From the NCBI RefSeq assembly GCF_004342485.1, contig NZ_SMBU01000037.1, forward strand, positions 1 through 50,403: DNA of 50,403 nucleotides, given 5' to 3'. The notes under the pieces were generated by a model that was not told where the DNA came from, searched no databases, and saw only the letters and a program-made list of their open reading frames with translations. The stretch's first letter is position 1, and every line of letters begins with the position of its first letter. A program made the position numbers and the translations under genes. Source of the stretch: Roseateles saccharophilus. GTDB taxonomy: Bacteria; Pseudomonadota; Gammaproteobacteria; Burkholderiales; Burkholderiaceae_C. Below are positions 27,390 to 35,732 of the stretch, piece after piece.

Positions 27390-28250
27390 TCACCCCGGCA
27401 TGCCGGCGCGCTTGCAGGTCGAAGGTGCGGTCGGACGTTCCAGGTTGAAAACCAGGCGGCTGTCCAGCCTCGCATCCCGCAGCATCTTGCCGAAGAAGCG
27501 CTGAAAAAGTTCCTCGAGCGACCCGTCGATCTGCGCGCGCAGCAGCCCCTTCTCGATGTGCCTGGCGAGCTCGACATTCTTCGGCGCCACGAAGAAATAG
27601 GTGCACATCGGATAGTTCAGCGCCAGGTGGGATTCGACAACCAGGCCCAGATGGCCGTAGTTGTGCGCCTCGTCGTAGACCTCTCCGACACCGCGCGGCA
27701 AGTAGTCAAAGCGCCTGGCCGCCAGCATCGTGAACAGGTTTTCGTAGCGTGAAGCCGCCACCACGGAAAAACCGTCGGCGCTCAGGATGCCGGTATCGAC
27801 CCATTCCCTGACTTGGCCGACCGTCAGGGCCTTGAGCTCCTGCACGGATTGGATGCTCGCGAATCGAGCCTGGTCACCACCCGCGATGAGGAAGATCCGC
27901 CAGCCAAGGATGCCCTTGTCGAGTGGGATACGCACGGGAAGATAGTCACGCTCGAGTTCGGTGGTGGTCGGTGCCCAGACCACGTCGATGCCCCGGCCCT
28001 TGGCCATATTGATGAAGGCGCGCGCTGCCACGCTCGGGTTGGTGGAGGGCCGCGCCACGAGACCGGTCCCGGCCTTGTTCAACGCGAGCTCGAGCAGGCT
28101 GACATAGTAGTCACCACGTTTGTCGTCGGGGGCTCCCGACGCCGGGTAGGTCACGATCCCAGGCGCGCCTTCCGCGGACCCGGCCTGTGCACGGAGCCCG
28201 AACAAGGACACACCAGCGAGGACGAGTGTCAAGATGGCTTTGCTGGTCAT
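27390..28250 (-). CDS. periplasmic substrate-binding protein (SBP family 3-like)
   Basis: A 286-residue exported protein with signal peptide MTSKAILTLVLAGVSLFGLRAQAGSA. The body resembles amino-acid-type transporter binding proteins: IVTYPASGAPDDKRGDYYVSLLELALNKAG, then GIDVVWAPTTTELERDYLPVRIPLDKGILGWRIFLI, VQELKALTVGQVREWVDTGILSADGFSVV, and LAARRFDYLPRGVGEVYDEA. No permease or ATPase genes are adjacent, so it is an orphan; some such proteins act as sensors. The C-terminal tail after LVFNLERP (TAPSTCKRAGMPG) is Cys/Arg-containing and unlike the rest. The gene ends 65 bases from the IS6 remnant, so the end may be altered. The ligand is not predictable. Confidence 0.8.
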   Translation of the reverse strand: MTSKAILTLVLAGVSLFGLRAQAGSAEGAPGIVTYPASGAPDDKRGDYYVSLLELALNKAGTGLVARPSTNPSVAARAFINMAKGRGIDVVWAPTTTELERDYLPVRIPLDKGILGWRIFLIAGGDQARFASIQSVQELKALTVGQVREWVDTGILSADGFSVVAASRYENLFTMLAARRFDYLPRGVGEVYDEAHNYGHLGLVVESHLALNYPMCTYFFVAPKNVELARHIEKGLLRAQIDGSLEELFQRFFGKMLRDARLDSRLVFNLERPTAPSTCKRAGMPG

Positions 28251-28463
28251 CTACGGCTGTCAAGCGTTGAACGGTAGTTTCTTCCGACGGACCGAAACCG
28301 CACGATCCTCGCACGACGCACAGCGGACTTGATGGTCCGGTGCCTCCACCAGGCGCACTGGTGCGATCACGCGAGCGTGGCGCCCAGCTGAATTCAGTGG
28401 GCACTCGCACACGCTCGGGCCGAACGAGAACGCGACCGGTCGTCGGGCTCCAAAACGCCGGGC

Positions 28464-31019
28464 CTAATGCTCCGCCCCGCGGCAACGTGGCGCCAGCGCC
28501 GCCCCCGCCGTGACGGCCAGCACGATGGCGAGCAGCGCAGCGCCGAGGTCGCTGGCAGAAGGCACCCCGAAATGCAGCAGTCCCCGCAGCGGCGCCCACA
28601 GCAACGCGCTACCGAGGGCGGCCGTGGCCGCAGCGGCCACGATCCAAAGGGGTCGCGCGCCGGGCTGAAGCAGCGTGCGCAGGCCCAGACCCGCCGAAAC
28701 GGTGGCCGCCACCAGCAGCAGGTTGCCGACGGTCAGGCCGACGACGGCCAGCGTGCGGGCGACGTCCGCACCGCGGCCGGCCTGCAGCGCCAGCGCATAG
28801 ATCGCCAGCGTCGCGCCGAGCAGGACGGCGCCCTGCAACAACCCCTCCAGCAGCAGGCCGCGGTCGATGAGGCCGCGGTCGGCATTGCGTGGTGGGCGGC
28901 GCATCACGCGCGGGTCCTCGGGCGCGCCCTCGAAGGCCAGCGAGCAGGCCGGGTCGATGACCATCTCGGTCAGCACCACATGGGCCGGCAGCAGCAGCGG
29001 CGGCAGGCCGAACAGCATCGGCAGCAGCGCCAGCCCGACCACCGGCACATGGATGGCCGTGATGTAGACCATGGCCTTGCGCAGGTTGTCGAAGATGCGC
29101 CGGCCCATGCGCACGCCGGCGACGATGTGGCCGAAATCCTCGTCCAGCAGCACCAGGCCGGCCGCCTCGCGGGCGACGTCGGTGCCGCGCGCGCCCATCG
29201 CGATGCCGACATGGGCCGCCTTCAACGCCGGCGCGTCATTGACGCCGTCGCCCGTCATCGCGACCGTCTCGCCGTTGCGTTTGAAGGCCTGGACGAGGCG
29301 CAGCTTCTGCTCGGGCGACACGCGCGCGAAGACGCGCACGCGGCGCACGGCCGCGGCCAGCGCGGTGTCGTCCAGGCCGGCGAGCTCGGCACCGGCAAGC
29401 GCGCCGGCATTCGTGTCCAGGCCGGCCTGGGCGGCGATGGCGAGCGCCGTCGCGGCATGGTCGCCGGTGATCATCGCCACCGCGATGCCGGCCTCGCGCG
29501 CCTGTGCGACAGCTTCGGGCACGCCGGCACGCAGCGGGTCGGCAAAGCCCAGCAGGCCCAGCAACGCGAATCCATGGGCATGCGGATGCTCGGGCAGCGT
29601 CGCACCATCGTGCTCGGCGCGGCCGTCATGCCGGCCCTCGGCAACGGCGAGCACACGCAGCCCCTCGGTGGCCAGGCCGCGCACCCGCGCGAGCAGGGCC
29701 TCGCGGTGTGCGGGCTCCAGGTGGCAGAGGTCGAAGATCGCCTCGGGTGCGCCCTTGGCCGCGAGCCAGCGCCGGCCGTCCTCGGCGGTCCAGGCCTGGG
29801 CCATGGCCAGCAGGGCCGGTGTCAGCGGGTATTCGCGCGCCAGCTGCCACTCAGGATGCAGATGCTCGCTGCCCTGCAGCGCCGCGTCGCCGAGGGCGAG
29901 GACGGCGCGGTCCATCGGGTCCAGGCCGTCACGCTGCGAGGCCAGCAGCGCGAACTCGGCCAGGCGGTGCACGGCCTCGGGCAGCTCGGCGCCGGGCCGC
30001 ACCTCGACATCGTCCGTGTCGCTGACGAGGCGGCGCAGCTGCATGCGGTTCTCGGTCAGCGTGCCGGTCTTGTCCACGCACAGCACCGTCGCGGCGCCCA
30101 GGGCCTCGACGACGGCTGGGCGGCGCGCCAGCACCTTGAGCCGGGCCAGCCGCCACGCGCCCAGCGCCAGGAAGACCGCCAGCACCATCGGGAACTCCTC
30201 GGGCAGCATGGCCATGCCCAGCGCGATGGCGGACAGCAGGCCCTGCAGCCAGTCGCCGCGCGACAGGCCCCACCAGGCCGCCAGCAGCGCGCAGGCGGCG
30301 ATGGCGACGCCGCCGAACAGGCGCACGAGACGGCCGAGCTGGCGTTGCAGCGGCGTGGCCTCGGTGGCGATGCCAGCCAGCGACACGCCGATGCGGCCGA
30401 CCTCGGTTCGCTCCCCGGTCGCCACCACCTCGGCCAGGCCATGGCCGGCGACGACCAGCGTGCTCGCGAACACCCAGGGCGTGTCGTCGCCGCCAGGCGG
30501 CGCGGCGGCCGGCCGCTGCGTGCCGGGACTCGGGCTCTTGCGCACCGGCACGGATTCGCCGGTCAGCAGCGATTCGTCGACGCCCAGGCCGACGGCGTCG
30601 CGCACCAGGCCATCGGCGGCGATGCGCTCGCCCTCGGTAAACAGGAAGAGGTCGCCCGGCACCAGCTCGCGCACCGGCAGGCGCTGCACGCTGCCGTCGC
30701 GGATCACGCGCACCTGCGGCACGGTCAGCTCGCGCAGGGCGTCCAGCGCCCGCGCGCTGCGGCGCTCCTGCATCAGGGTCAGGCCGACCGTCACGACGGC
30801 AAAGCCGGCCAGCATCAGGCCCTCGCCGAGGTCGCCGACGACAAGATAGAGCCCGGCCGCGGCGAGCAGCAGCAGGAACATCGGCTCGGTCGCGATGCTG
30901 CGCAGCAGCGCGACGAGGCCGCCGCTCTCGCGGCCTTGCAGCTCGTTGGGGCCGAACTCGGCCAGGCGCCGGCGCGCCTCGTCGGCCGTCAGGCCGCCTG
31001 GGAGAGAGGAGTCTGCCAT
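28464..31019 (-). CDS. cation-translocating P-type ATPase (P2-like)
   Basis: An 851-residue P-type ATPase. Seen in order: N-terminal GLTADEARRRLAEFGPNEL (cation-ATPase N domain); actuator loop DESLLTGESVPVRKSP (TGES); helix 4 region ALGMAMLPEEFPMVLAVFLALG, where P-E-E-F-P marks the ion-binding helix; phosphorylation site LCVDKTGTLTENRM; P-domain MITGDHAATALAIA and MTGDGVNDAPALKAAHVGIAMG; then four to six C-terminal helices from VYITAIHVPVVGLALLPML. It most resembles Ca2+/Mn2+-type P2 pumps, but without tools the ion is only a guess. ATG at 31019 fits the family start; upstream Met adds 36 unlikely residues. A small gene with a strong Shine-Dalgarno starts divergently at 31164. Confidence 0.92.
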   Translation of the reverse strand: MADSSLPGGLTADEARRRLAEFGPNELQGRESGGLVALLRSIATEPMFLLLLAAAGLYLVVGDLGEGLMLAGFAVVTVGLTLMQERRSARALDALRELTVPQVRVIRDGSVQRLPVRELVPGDLFLFTEGERIAADGLVRDAVGLGVDESLLTGESVPVRKSPSPGTQRPAAAPPGGDDTPWVFASTLVVAGHGLAEVVATGERTEVGRIGVSLAGIATEATPLQRQLGRLVRLFGGVAIAACALLAAWWGLSRGDWLQGLLSAIALGMAMLPEEFPMVLAVFLALGAWRLARLKVLARRPAVVEALGAATVLCVDKTGTLTENRMQLRRLVSDTDDVEVRPGAELPEAVHRLAEFALLASQRDGLDPMDRAVLALGDAALQGSEHLHPEWQLAREYPLTPALLAMAQAWTAEDGRRWLAAKGAPEAIFDLCHLEPAHREALLARVRGLATEGLRVLAVAEGRHDGRAEHDGATLPEHPHAHGFALLGLLGFADPLRAGVPEAVAQAREAGIAVAMITGDHAATALAIAAQAGLDTNAGALAGAELAGLDDTALAAAVRRVRVFARVSPEQKLRLVQAFKRNGETVAMTGDGVNDAPALKAAHVGIAMGARGTDVAREAAGLVLLDEDFGHIVAGVRMGRRIFDNLRKAMVYITAIHVPVVGLALLPMLFGLPPLLLPAHVVLTEMVIDPACSLAFEGAPEDPRVMRRPPRNADRGLIDRGLLLEGLLQGAVLLGATLAIYALALQAGRGADVARTLAVVGLTVGNLLLVAATVSAGLGLRTLLQPGARPLWIVAAAATAALGSALLWAPLRGLLHFGVPSASDLGAALLAIVLAVTAGAALAPRCRGAEH

Positions 31020-31163
31020 CGGCCCAGTGTCGCAAAGCGACGTGACGCCGCGCGACCCTGTCGTCCGGATCGCGTCCTTATGCGTTCTTGATGCGCCGGC
31101 CGGCAAGCTCGACACCAGCTTGATCACCGGCTGCCTAGAGTGGCCTCAGCAGGAGGAGGACGC

Positions 31164-31343
31164 ATGAAACGCCTTCAACACGTCAGCTTCACGATCGACC
31201 CCGCACCCCGCCAGCCGGTGCCGCAGGCGCGGTCGAGCGCGCTCGCGAGCCCGCAGCCCCGCGACGAGATGTGGCGCTCGCGCCGCGTGCTGTCCGGTTC
31301 GGACTGGATGGACGCCTGGGTGCAGAAGCCCGGCCGGCGCTGA
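31164..31343 (+). CDS. small hypothetical protein
   Basis: A 59-residue frame beginning MKRLQHVSFTIDPAPRQPVPQ and ending DWMDAWVQKPGRR. It is basic and Pro-rich, with no signal peptide or domain that I recognise. Support comes from AGGAGGAGGA ending four bases before the ATG, one of the strongest Shine-Dalgarno sequences in the window. It is transcribed divergently from the P-type ATPase and convergently to the lactonase gene, so it must have its own promoter in 31020-31150. No counterpart on the other strand competes for this interval. Confidence 0.6.
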   Translation: MKRLQHVSFTIDPAPRQPVPQARSSALASPQPRDEMWRSRRVLSGSDWMDAWVQKPGRR

Positions 31344-31362
31344 TCAGAAACTCTTAGAGGTC

Positions 31363-32289
31363 TCAGGCGTCGTTGAACAGCGGCTCGGGCAGGTAGAGCC
31401 CGGCCTCGACCGCCATGCCGAACAGGCTGCCCGACAGCGGCATGGCCATCAGCTCGGCCGTGCCAAGCTCCTGGCGGGCCGTCGTGACGAGGAGCTGGTC
31501 GCCCGCCGGGCCGCCGAGTGCCGGGCAGCTGACGTTGCTGACCGGCACCGCGTAGCGGCCGAGCAGGCGGCCGTCCGGCGCGTAGCGCGCGACGCTGGCA
31601 TGGCCCCATTCGGCGTTCCACAGGCAGCCCTTGGCGTCGATGGTCGAGCCGTCGGGCCAGCAGTCGTCGACGTCCTTCTTCGCGAACAGGCGTGGCTCAC
31701 TGACGCGGGCGGTGGCAGCGTCGTAGTCGCAGACCATGATGCGGCGACTCAACGTGTCGCAGTAGTGCATGCGCCGGCCGTCGAGGCTGAAGCAGATGCT
31801 GTTGGCGATGGCGACGCCATCCAGCGCAAGGCGGCGCAGGCCGTGGGCTTGCGAATATTGGTAGAAGCTGCCTATCGTCTGGCGCGGGCGAGCTTCGTCC
31901 AGCGTGCCGAACACGAGGTTGCCGCTGCGGTCGCAGCGGCCGTCGTTGACGCGCGTAGTCGGCATGCCGGCCTCGACGGGCACGATCTCCTCGGGGCTGA
32001 GCACGAACTCGCCGCAGGCCTGCAGGTCGGCCACGCGCAGCCACGCGACGCGCTTGGCCATGCCCAGCAGCAGCGCGCCGGAGCGGCAGTGCACGAAGCA
32101 ACCCACGCGCTCGGGCAGGCGCAGCACCAGCGTCGCCTTCGCACCGGGCGTCCAGGCGTGCAGGCTGCGGCCCTCGATGTCGGTCCACCACCAGCGGCCG
32201 CTGGGCGCATGCCACTGCAGGCCCTCGCCCAGCGTCGCGGACTGGGTCAGGGCAGGCGTCAGAGCCGGGGCGGCGGTCGCGGAGTTCAT
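31363..32289 (-). CDS. SMP-30/gluconolactonase family sugar lactonase
   Basis: A 308-residue cytoplasmic lactonase of the six-bladed SMP-30 propeller family, which hydrolyses aldonolactones using a bound divalent metal. Family motifs: LGEGLQWHAPSGRWWWTDIEG (metal-binding Glu), TRVNDGRCDRSGNLVFGTLDE (Asn), GVAIANSICFSLDGRRMHYCDT (Asn and Asp), DGSTIDAKGCLWNAEW. Its position after a sugar dehydrogenase and an epimerase, on the same strand, suggests that it opens L-arabino-1,4-lactone (or a similar lactone) to the acid. The start overlaps the thioesterase stop by four bases; it is last in the minus-strand operon that starts at 34584. Confidence 0.88.
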   Translation of the reverse strand: MNSATAAPALTPALTQSATLGEGLQWHAPSGRWWWTDIEGRSLHAWTPGAKATLVLRLPERVGCFVHCRSGALLLGMAKRVAWLRVADLQACGEFVLSPEEIVPVEAGMPTTRVNDGRCDRSGNLVFGTLDEARPRQTIGSFYQYSQAHGLRRLALDGVAIANSICFSLDGRRMHYCDTLSRRIMVCDYDAATARVSEPRLFAKKDVDDCWPDGSTIDAKGCLWNAEWGHASVARYAPDGRLLGRYAVPVSNVSCPALGGPAGDQLLVTTARQELGTAELMAMPLSGSLFGMAVEAGLYLPEPLFNDA

Positions 32290-32747
32290 GGTGGGGTTTC
32301 CAGGCTGGCTCGGGCCTGCTTGCGGGCGATGGCCGCGGCATGGCGGCGGCGCTCGTCGGGCGTGAAGGGGCGCAGCGGCGCGACGGGCACGGGCTTGTTG
32401 TCGTCGCCCACGGCCACCATCGTGAAATAGCAGCTGTTCACGTGGCGCGTCTCCTGCGTGCGGATGTTCTCGGCCACGACCTTGATGCCGACCTCCATCG
32501 ACGAGGTGCCGGTGTGGTTGATGCTGGCCAGGAAGCTGACCAGCTCGCCGACGTGGATGGGCTGGCGGAAGATGACGCGGTCCACCGACAGCGTGACGAC
32601 ATAGCGGCCGGCGTAGCGGCTGGCGCAGGCGTAGGCGACCTGGTCGAGCAGCTTGAGGATGTTGCCGCCGTGGACATTGCCGGCGAAGTTGGCGGTGTCC
32701 GGCGTCATCAGCACCGTCATCGTCAGTTGGTGGGCGGGCAGGTCCAT
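32286..32747 (-). CDS. acyl-CoA thioesterase (YciA-like hotdog)
   Basis: A 153-residue hotdog-fold thioesterase: LTMTVLMTPDTANFAGNVHGGNILKLLDQVAYACASRYAGR has the GNVHGG-x-I-x-x-x-x-D catalytic pattern, then DRVIFRQPIHVGELVSFLASI and the hexameric-YciA-like MEVGIKVVAENIRTQETRHVNSCYFTMVAV. It hydrolyses acyl-CoA esters in the cytoplasm. It sits inside a sugar-catabolic operon between galM and the lactonase, with GGAG six bases before ATG at 32747 and eight bases separating it from galM; its link to sugar metabolism is unclear and may be incidental. The alternative upstream Met would add 14 residues overlapping galM. Confidence 0.88.
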   Translation of the reverse strand: MDLPAHQLTMTVLMTPDTANFAGNVHGGNILKLLDQVAYACASRYAGRYVVTLSVDRVIFRQPIHVGELVSFLASINHTGTSSMEVGIKVVAENIRTQETRHVNSCYFTMVAVGDDNKPVPVAPLRPFTPDERRRHAAAIARKQARASLETPP

Positions 32748-32755
32748 GATCGCTC

Positions 32756-33817
32756 CTAGGTGAAGCAGTGGATTGTGGTGCTGCGCCATGTCTCGCCGGG
32801 CCTCAGCACCGTCGAAGGCCAGTCTGAACCGGCTTCGTGATGCGGAGAATCAGGGTTGTGCTGGGTCTCCAGGCACAGGCCGTCGCCCTGGCGGTAGACG
32901 CGCCCGCCGGGACCGGCCAGGCTGCCGTCGAGGAAGTTGCCGGAATAGAACTGCAGGGCCGGCTCGGTCGTCAGCACGTCCATGCGGCGGCCGGAATGCG
33001 GGTCCTCCAGCGTCGCGGCGGGGCGCAGGCCGTCGGCGCCCGGCCTGCCGTCGAGCAGCCAGTTGTGGTCATAGCCGCGGGCGCGCAGCAGCTGCGGGTG
33101 GGCTTCGCGGAGGCGGGCGACGATGGGCGTCGGTCGGCGGAAGTCGAAGGGCGTGCCCTCGACGGCCGCATGGCACAGCGGAATCAGGTGCTCGTCGACC
33201 TCGCTATAGCGCGAAGCGGGGAGAGTCAGCCGGTGCCGCAGCACCGAGCCGTGGCCGGCGAGGTTGAAATAGTCGTGGTGGGTCAGATTGACGACGGTGG
33301 CGCGGTCGGTCGTGGCCTCGTAGTCGATGCGCCAGCTGTTCTCGGTCGCGCTCAGCGCATAGCGCACGCTCACCCGCAGCTCGCCCGGGAAGCCCTGATC
33401 GCCGTGCGGGCTGGTGTCGTGAAGCAGCAGGGCCACGGCCTCGCCGGCACGCGGCGCGTCGGGCTCGGCCTGCCAGAGCCGGTGGCCGAAGCCCTCGACG
33501 CCGCCATGCAGGCAGTTGGGGCCGTCGTTGCGGCTCAGCGCGTGGGTCTCGCCGTCCAGCTCGAAGCTCGCGCCGGCGATGCGGTTGCCATAGCGGCCGA
33601 CGATGATGCCGAAGGACGGGTTGCGGTGGACGTAGTCGTCCAGGTTGTCGAAACCCAGCACGACGTTGGCGGCCTGGCCGTGGGCATCCGGCACCCACAG
33701 GCCGGTAACGATGCCGCCCAGCGTGATCGCGGTCAGCCTCAGGCCCAGGCCGTTGGCGAGGGTGTACTCATGCACCGGCCGGCCATCGGGCAGATGGCCG
33801 TAGTCGCGGACCTCCAT
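32756..33817 (-). CDS. galM: aldose 1-epimerase (mutarotase)
   Basis: A 353-residue galactose-mutarotase-type enzyme interconverting alpha and beta anomers of aldoses. Motifs: RYGNRIAGASFELDGETHALSRNDGPNCLHGGVEGFGHRLW (Arg and first His region), NLTHHDYFNLAGHGS (catalytic His pair), RGYDHNWLLDG, and LETQHNPDSPHHEAGSDWPSTVLRPGE (catalytic Glu region). In this operon it probably supplies the correct anomer of arabinose to the neighbouring dehydrogenase. The ATG at 33817 overlaps the stop of the dehydrogenase gene by one base (TGATG), showing translational coupling; a longer start would run into that gene. The sugar specificity is an inference from context. Confidence 0.92.
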   Translation of the reverse strand: MEVRDYGHLPDGRPVHEYTLANGLGLRLTAITLGGIVTGLWVPDAHGQAANVVLGFDNLDDYVHRNPSFGIIVGRYGNRIAGASFELDGETHALSRNDGPNCLHGGVEGFGHRLWQAEPDAPRAGEAVALLLHDTSPHGDQGFPGELRVSVRYALSATENSWRIDYEATTDRATVVNLTHHDYFNLAGHGSVLRHRLTLPASRYSEVDEHLIPLCHAAVEGTPFDFRRPTPIVARLREAHPQLLRARGYDHNWLLDGRPGADGLRPAATLEDPHSGRRMDVLTTEPALQFYSGNFLDGSLAGPGGRVYRQGDGLCLETQHNPDSPHHEAGSDWPSTVLRPGETWRSTTIHCFT

Positions 33818-34584
33818 CACGCCCAGCCGCCGTCGACGATGAAGTCCTGCGCGGTGCACATGGCCGAATCGTCCGCTGCCAGGAACAGGGCCATAGCCGC
33901 GATGTGCTGCGGCATCAGCGGGTCGGCGATGCATTGGCCCTTGGCGATTTCCTGCTTGGTCTCCTCGGTGACCCAGAGCTTCAACTGCTTCTCGGTCATG
34001 ACCCAGCCGGGCACCAGCGTGTTGACGCGGACCCGATGCGGCCCGACGTCGCGCGCCAGGCAGCGCGTCAGGCCCTGCACGGCCGCCTTGCTGGCCGTGT
34101 AGGCCGGCATGCCGCCCTGCTTGAGCATCCAGGAGATGGAGCCGAAGTTGACGATGCTGCCGCCGCCCAGCGCCTTCATGTCGGGCAGCACGGCCTGAGC
34201 CGTGAAGAACTGATGCCTGATGTTGACGGCCACGCTGGCGTCCCAGAACTCGGGCGTCGTGTCCTCGACGGCATGGCGCCTGTCGTTGGCGGCGTTGTTC
34301 AGCAGCACCGAGAACGGACCGGTGCGCTCGCGCAGCGCGGCGATCGATCCGCGCAATGCCTCGACCTGGCTCAGGTCGGCGGCCATGAACTGCGGCGCGT
34401 GGCGGGAGCTGCCTGCCAGGCGCGCGGCCAGGGCCGCGCCTTCGTCGGCGGCCAGGTCGATGAAGGCCACCTTGGCGCCCTGCCCGGCAAAGGCCTCGAC
34501 CAGCGTTTCACCGATGCCGGTGGCCCCGCCGGTGATCAGGACGGCCCGGTCCTGCAGGCTGGGGTAGCGGGCGAATGCACTCAT
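33817..34584 (-). CDS. SDR-family sugar dehydrogenase, probably L-arabinose 1-dehydrogenase
   Basis: A 255-residue short-chain dehydrogenase. The nucleotide-binding motif is TGGATGIG (about residues 17-24), followed by FIDLAADE (the Asp favours NAD). Catalytic residues appear as NFGSISWML (Ser), YTASKAAVQG (Tyr-x3-Lys) and the NNAANDRR Asn. In the oxidative non-phosphorylating pathway it would oxidise arabinose to its lactone, which the lactonase downstream hydrolyses. GGAG lies eight bases before ATG 34584; an earlier in-frame Met at 34605 is possible. It begins the minus-strand operon, and a promoter region with two operator-like repeats lies immediately upstream. Substrate could equally be a related sugar such as fucose or xylose. 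Confidence 0.88.
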   Translation of the reverse strand: MSAFARYPSLQDRAVLITGGATGIGETLVEAFAGQGAKVAFIDLAADEGAALAARLAGSSRHAPQFMAADLSQVEALRGSIAALRERTGPFSVLLNNAANDRRHAVEDTTPEFWDASVAVNIRHQFFTAQAVLPDMKALGGGSIVNFGSISWMLKQGGMPAYTASKAAVQGLTRCLARDVGPHRVRVNTLVPGWVMTEKQLKLWVTEETKQEIAKGQCIADPLMPQHIAAMALFLAADDSAMCTAQDFIVDGGWA

Positions 34585-34642
34585 GAACTTGTCTCCGAAA
34601 GGCATTGCGCGGGCGGCATGGGCCCGGCTTGGTGGCCATTAT

Positions 34643-34654
34643 TAGTCATACTTT
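34643..34654. promoter_or_regulatory. operator-like repeat, left copy (FadR/GntR type)
   Basis: TAGTCATACTTT, containing GTCATAC, fits the FadR-subfamily GntR half-consensus GT-M-N(0-1)-K-AC, with AGT-N3-ACT symmetry. It lies about 60 bases upstream of the dehydrogenase ATG, in the divergent region between the two operon arms. Confidence 0.6.
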
Positions 34655-34706
34655 TTTTCTTTGGAAGCGGGCAATTTTCGGGTTAACCCCGATGATCATT
34701 CATAAA

Positions 34707-34718
34707 TAGTCATACTTT
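34707..34718. promoter_or_regulatory. operator-like repeat, right copy (FadR/GntR type)
   Basis: An exact second copy of TAGTCATACTTT, 64 bases from the first and about 85 bases before the DapA-family gene. It also forms part of a longer inverted repeat, GTCAT-N6-ATGAC (34709-34724). A GntR/FadR regulator is encoded at the far end of the plus-strand arm, so both arms could be repressed together. Confidence 0.6.
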
Positions 34719-34802
34719 AATGACGACATGCCGGCGACGACAGCTGGCCCGCGCGCCGCTTGCCGGTGCCTGATCCAACTTCTCCGAGACAAGGCCCGCA
34801 TC

Positions 34803-35732
34803 ATGAGCGCCTCCGCCACCCGCCCGTATCGGGGCGTCTTTCCCGTCGTTCCGACCATCTTCAACGCCGATGGCGGCCTGGACCTTCCGGGCCAGCTGCG
34901 CTGCATCGACTTCATGATCGATGCCGGTTCCACCGGCCTGTGCATCCTGGCGAATTTCTCCGAGCAGTTCGTGCTGTCCGACGCCGAGCGCGAGACGCTG
35001 ACGCGGGCCATCCTGGCGCACGTGGCCGGCCGCGTGCCCGTCATCGTCACGACGACGCACTACGCAACGCAGATCTGCATCGAGCGAAGCCGGCTCGCTC
35101 AGGAACTCGGCGCGGCCATGGTCATGGTCATGCCGCCCTACCACGGCGCCACCTTCCGCGTGTCCGAGGGCCAGATCGAGGGCTTCTACCAGCGCCTGTC
35201 CGACGCCATTCGCATTCCCATCATGATCCAGGACGCCCCGGTGGCCGGCACGCCGCTGCCGGTGCCGCTGCTGGCGCGCATGGCGCAGAACATCGCCAAC
35301 GTGAAGTACTTCAAGCTGGAGATGCCCCAGGCCGCCAGCAAGATGCGCGAGCTGATCCGCGTCGGCGGCGCGGCCATCGAAGGCCCCTGGGACGGCGAGG
35401 AGGCGATCACGCTGCTGGCCGACCTGGACGCCGGCGCCACCGGCGCGATGACGGGCGGCGGCTTCCCGGACGGCATCCGCAAGATCTTCGACGCCTTCCA
35501 CGCCGGCGACCGCGAGGAGGCCGTGGCCCAGTACGGCCGCTGGCTGCCGCTGATCAACTACGAGAACCGCCAGGGCGGCATCCTGACCGCCAAGGCATTG
35601 ATGAAGGAAGGCGGCGTCATCAGGAGCGATGCGCCGCGCCATCCCTTCCCCGAGATGAGCCCCGAAGTGCGCGCCGGCCTCCTCGACGCCGCCCGCCGCC
35701 TCGACCCCCTGGTCCTGCGCTGGGGCCAGTGA
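34803..35732 (+). CDS. DapA-family 2-keto-3-deoxy-sugar-acid dehydratase (probably L-KDA dehydratase)
   Basis: A 309-residue class I aldolase/dehydratase of the DHDPS family. GVFPVVPTIFNADGGLDLPG and ANFSEQFVLSDAERETL mark the family; VKYFKLEMPQ has the Schiff-base Lys (about residue 172). The motif GWDGEEAITLLADLD-like PWDGEEAITLLADLDAGATGAMTGGGFPDG matches the 2-keto-3-deoxy-L-arabonate dehydratase branch. It would make 2-oxoglutarate semialdehyde in the non-phosphorylating arabinose route. It is the first gene of the plus-strand arm, divergent from the dehydrogenase, and its stop overlaps the next start (TGATG). The Shine-Dalgarno is weak; the start fits the conserved RPYRGVFPVVPT position. 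Confidence 0.88.
   Translation: MSASATRPYRGVFPVVPTIFNADGGLDLPGQLRCIDFMIDAGSTGLCILANFSEQFVLSDAERETLTRAILAHVAGRVPVIVTTTHYATQICIERSRLAQELGAAMVMVMPPYHGATFRVSEGQIEGFYQRLSDAIRIPIMIQDAPVAGTPLPVPLLARMAQNIANVKYFKLEMPQAASKMRELIRVGGAAIEGPWDGEEAITLLADLDAGATGAMTGGGFPDGIRKIFDAFHAGDREEAVAQYGRWLPLINYENRQGGILTAKALMKEGGVIRSDAPRHPFPEMSPEVRAGLLDAARRLDPLVLRWGQ

Noticed and set aside
28347-28363. CACCAG/CTGGTG hairpin after the P-type ATPase as a terminator
   Set aside because: The stem is only six pairs, it lies about 100 bases past the stop, and there is no T-tract.
28467-31091. 874-codon plus-strand frame opposite the P-type ATPase
   Set aside because: The opposite strand carries all P-type ATPase motifs, and this frame is Gln/Arg/His-rich shadow.
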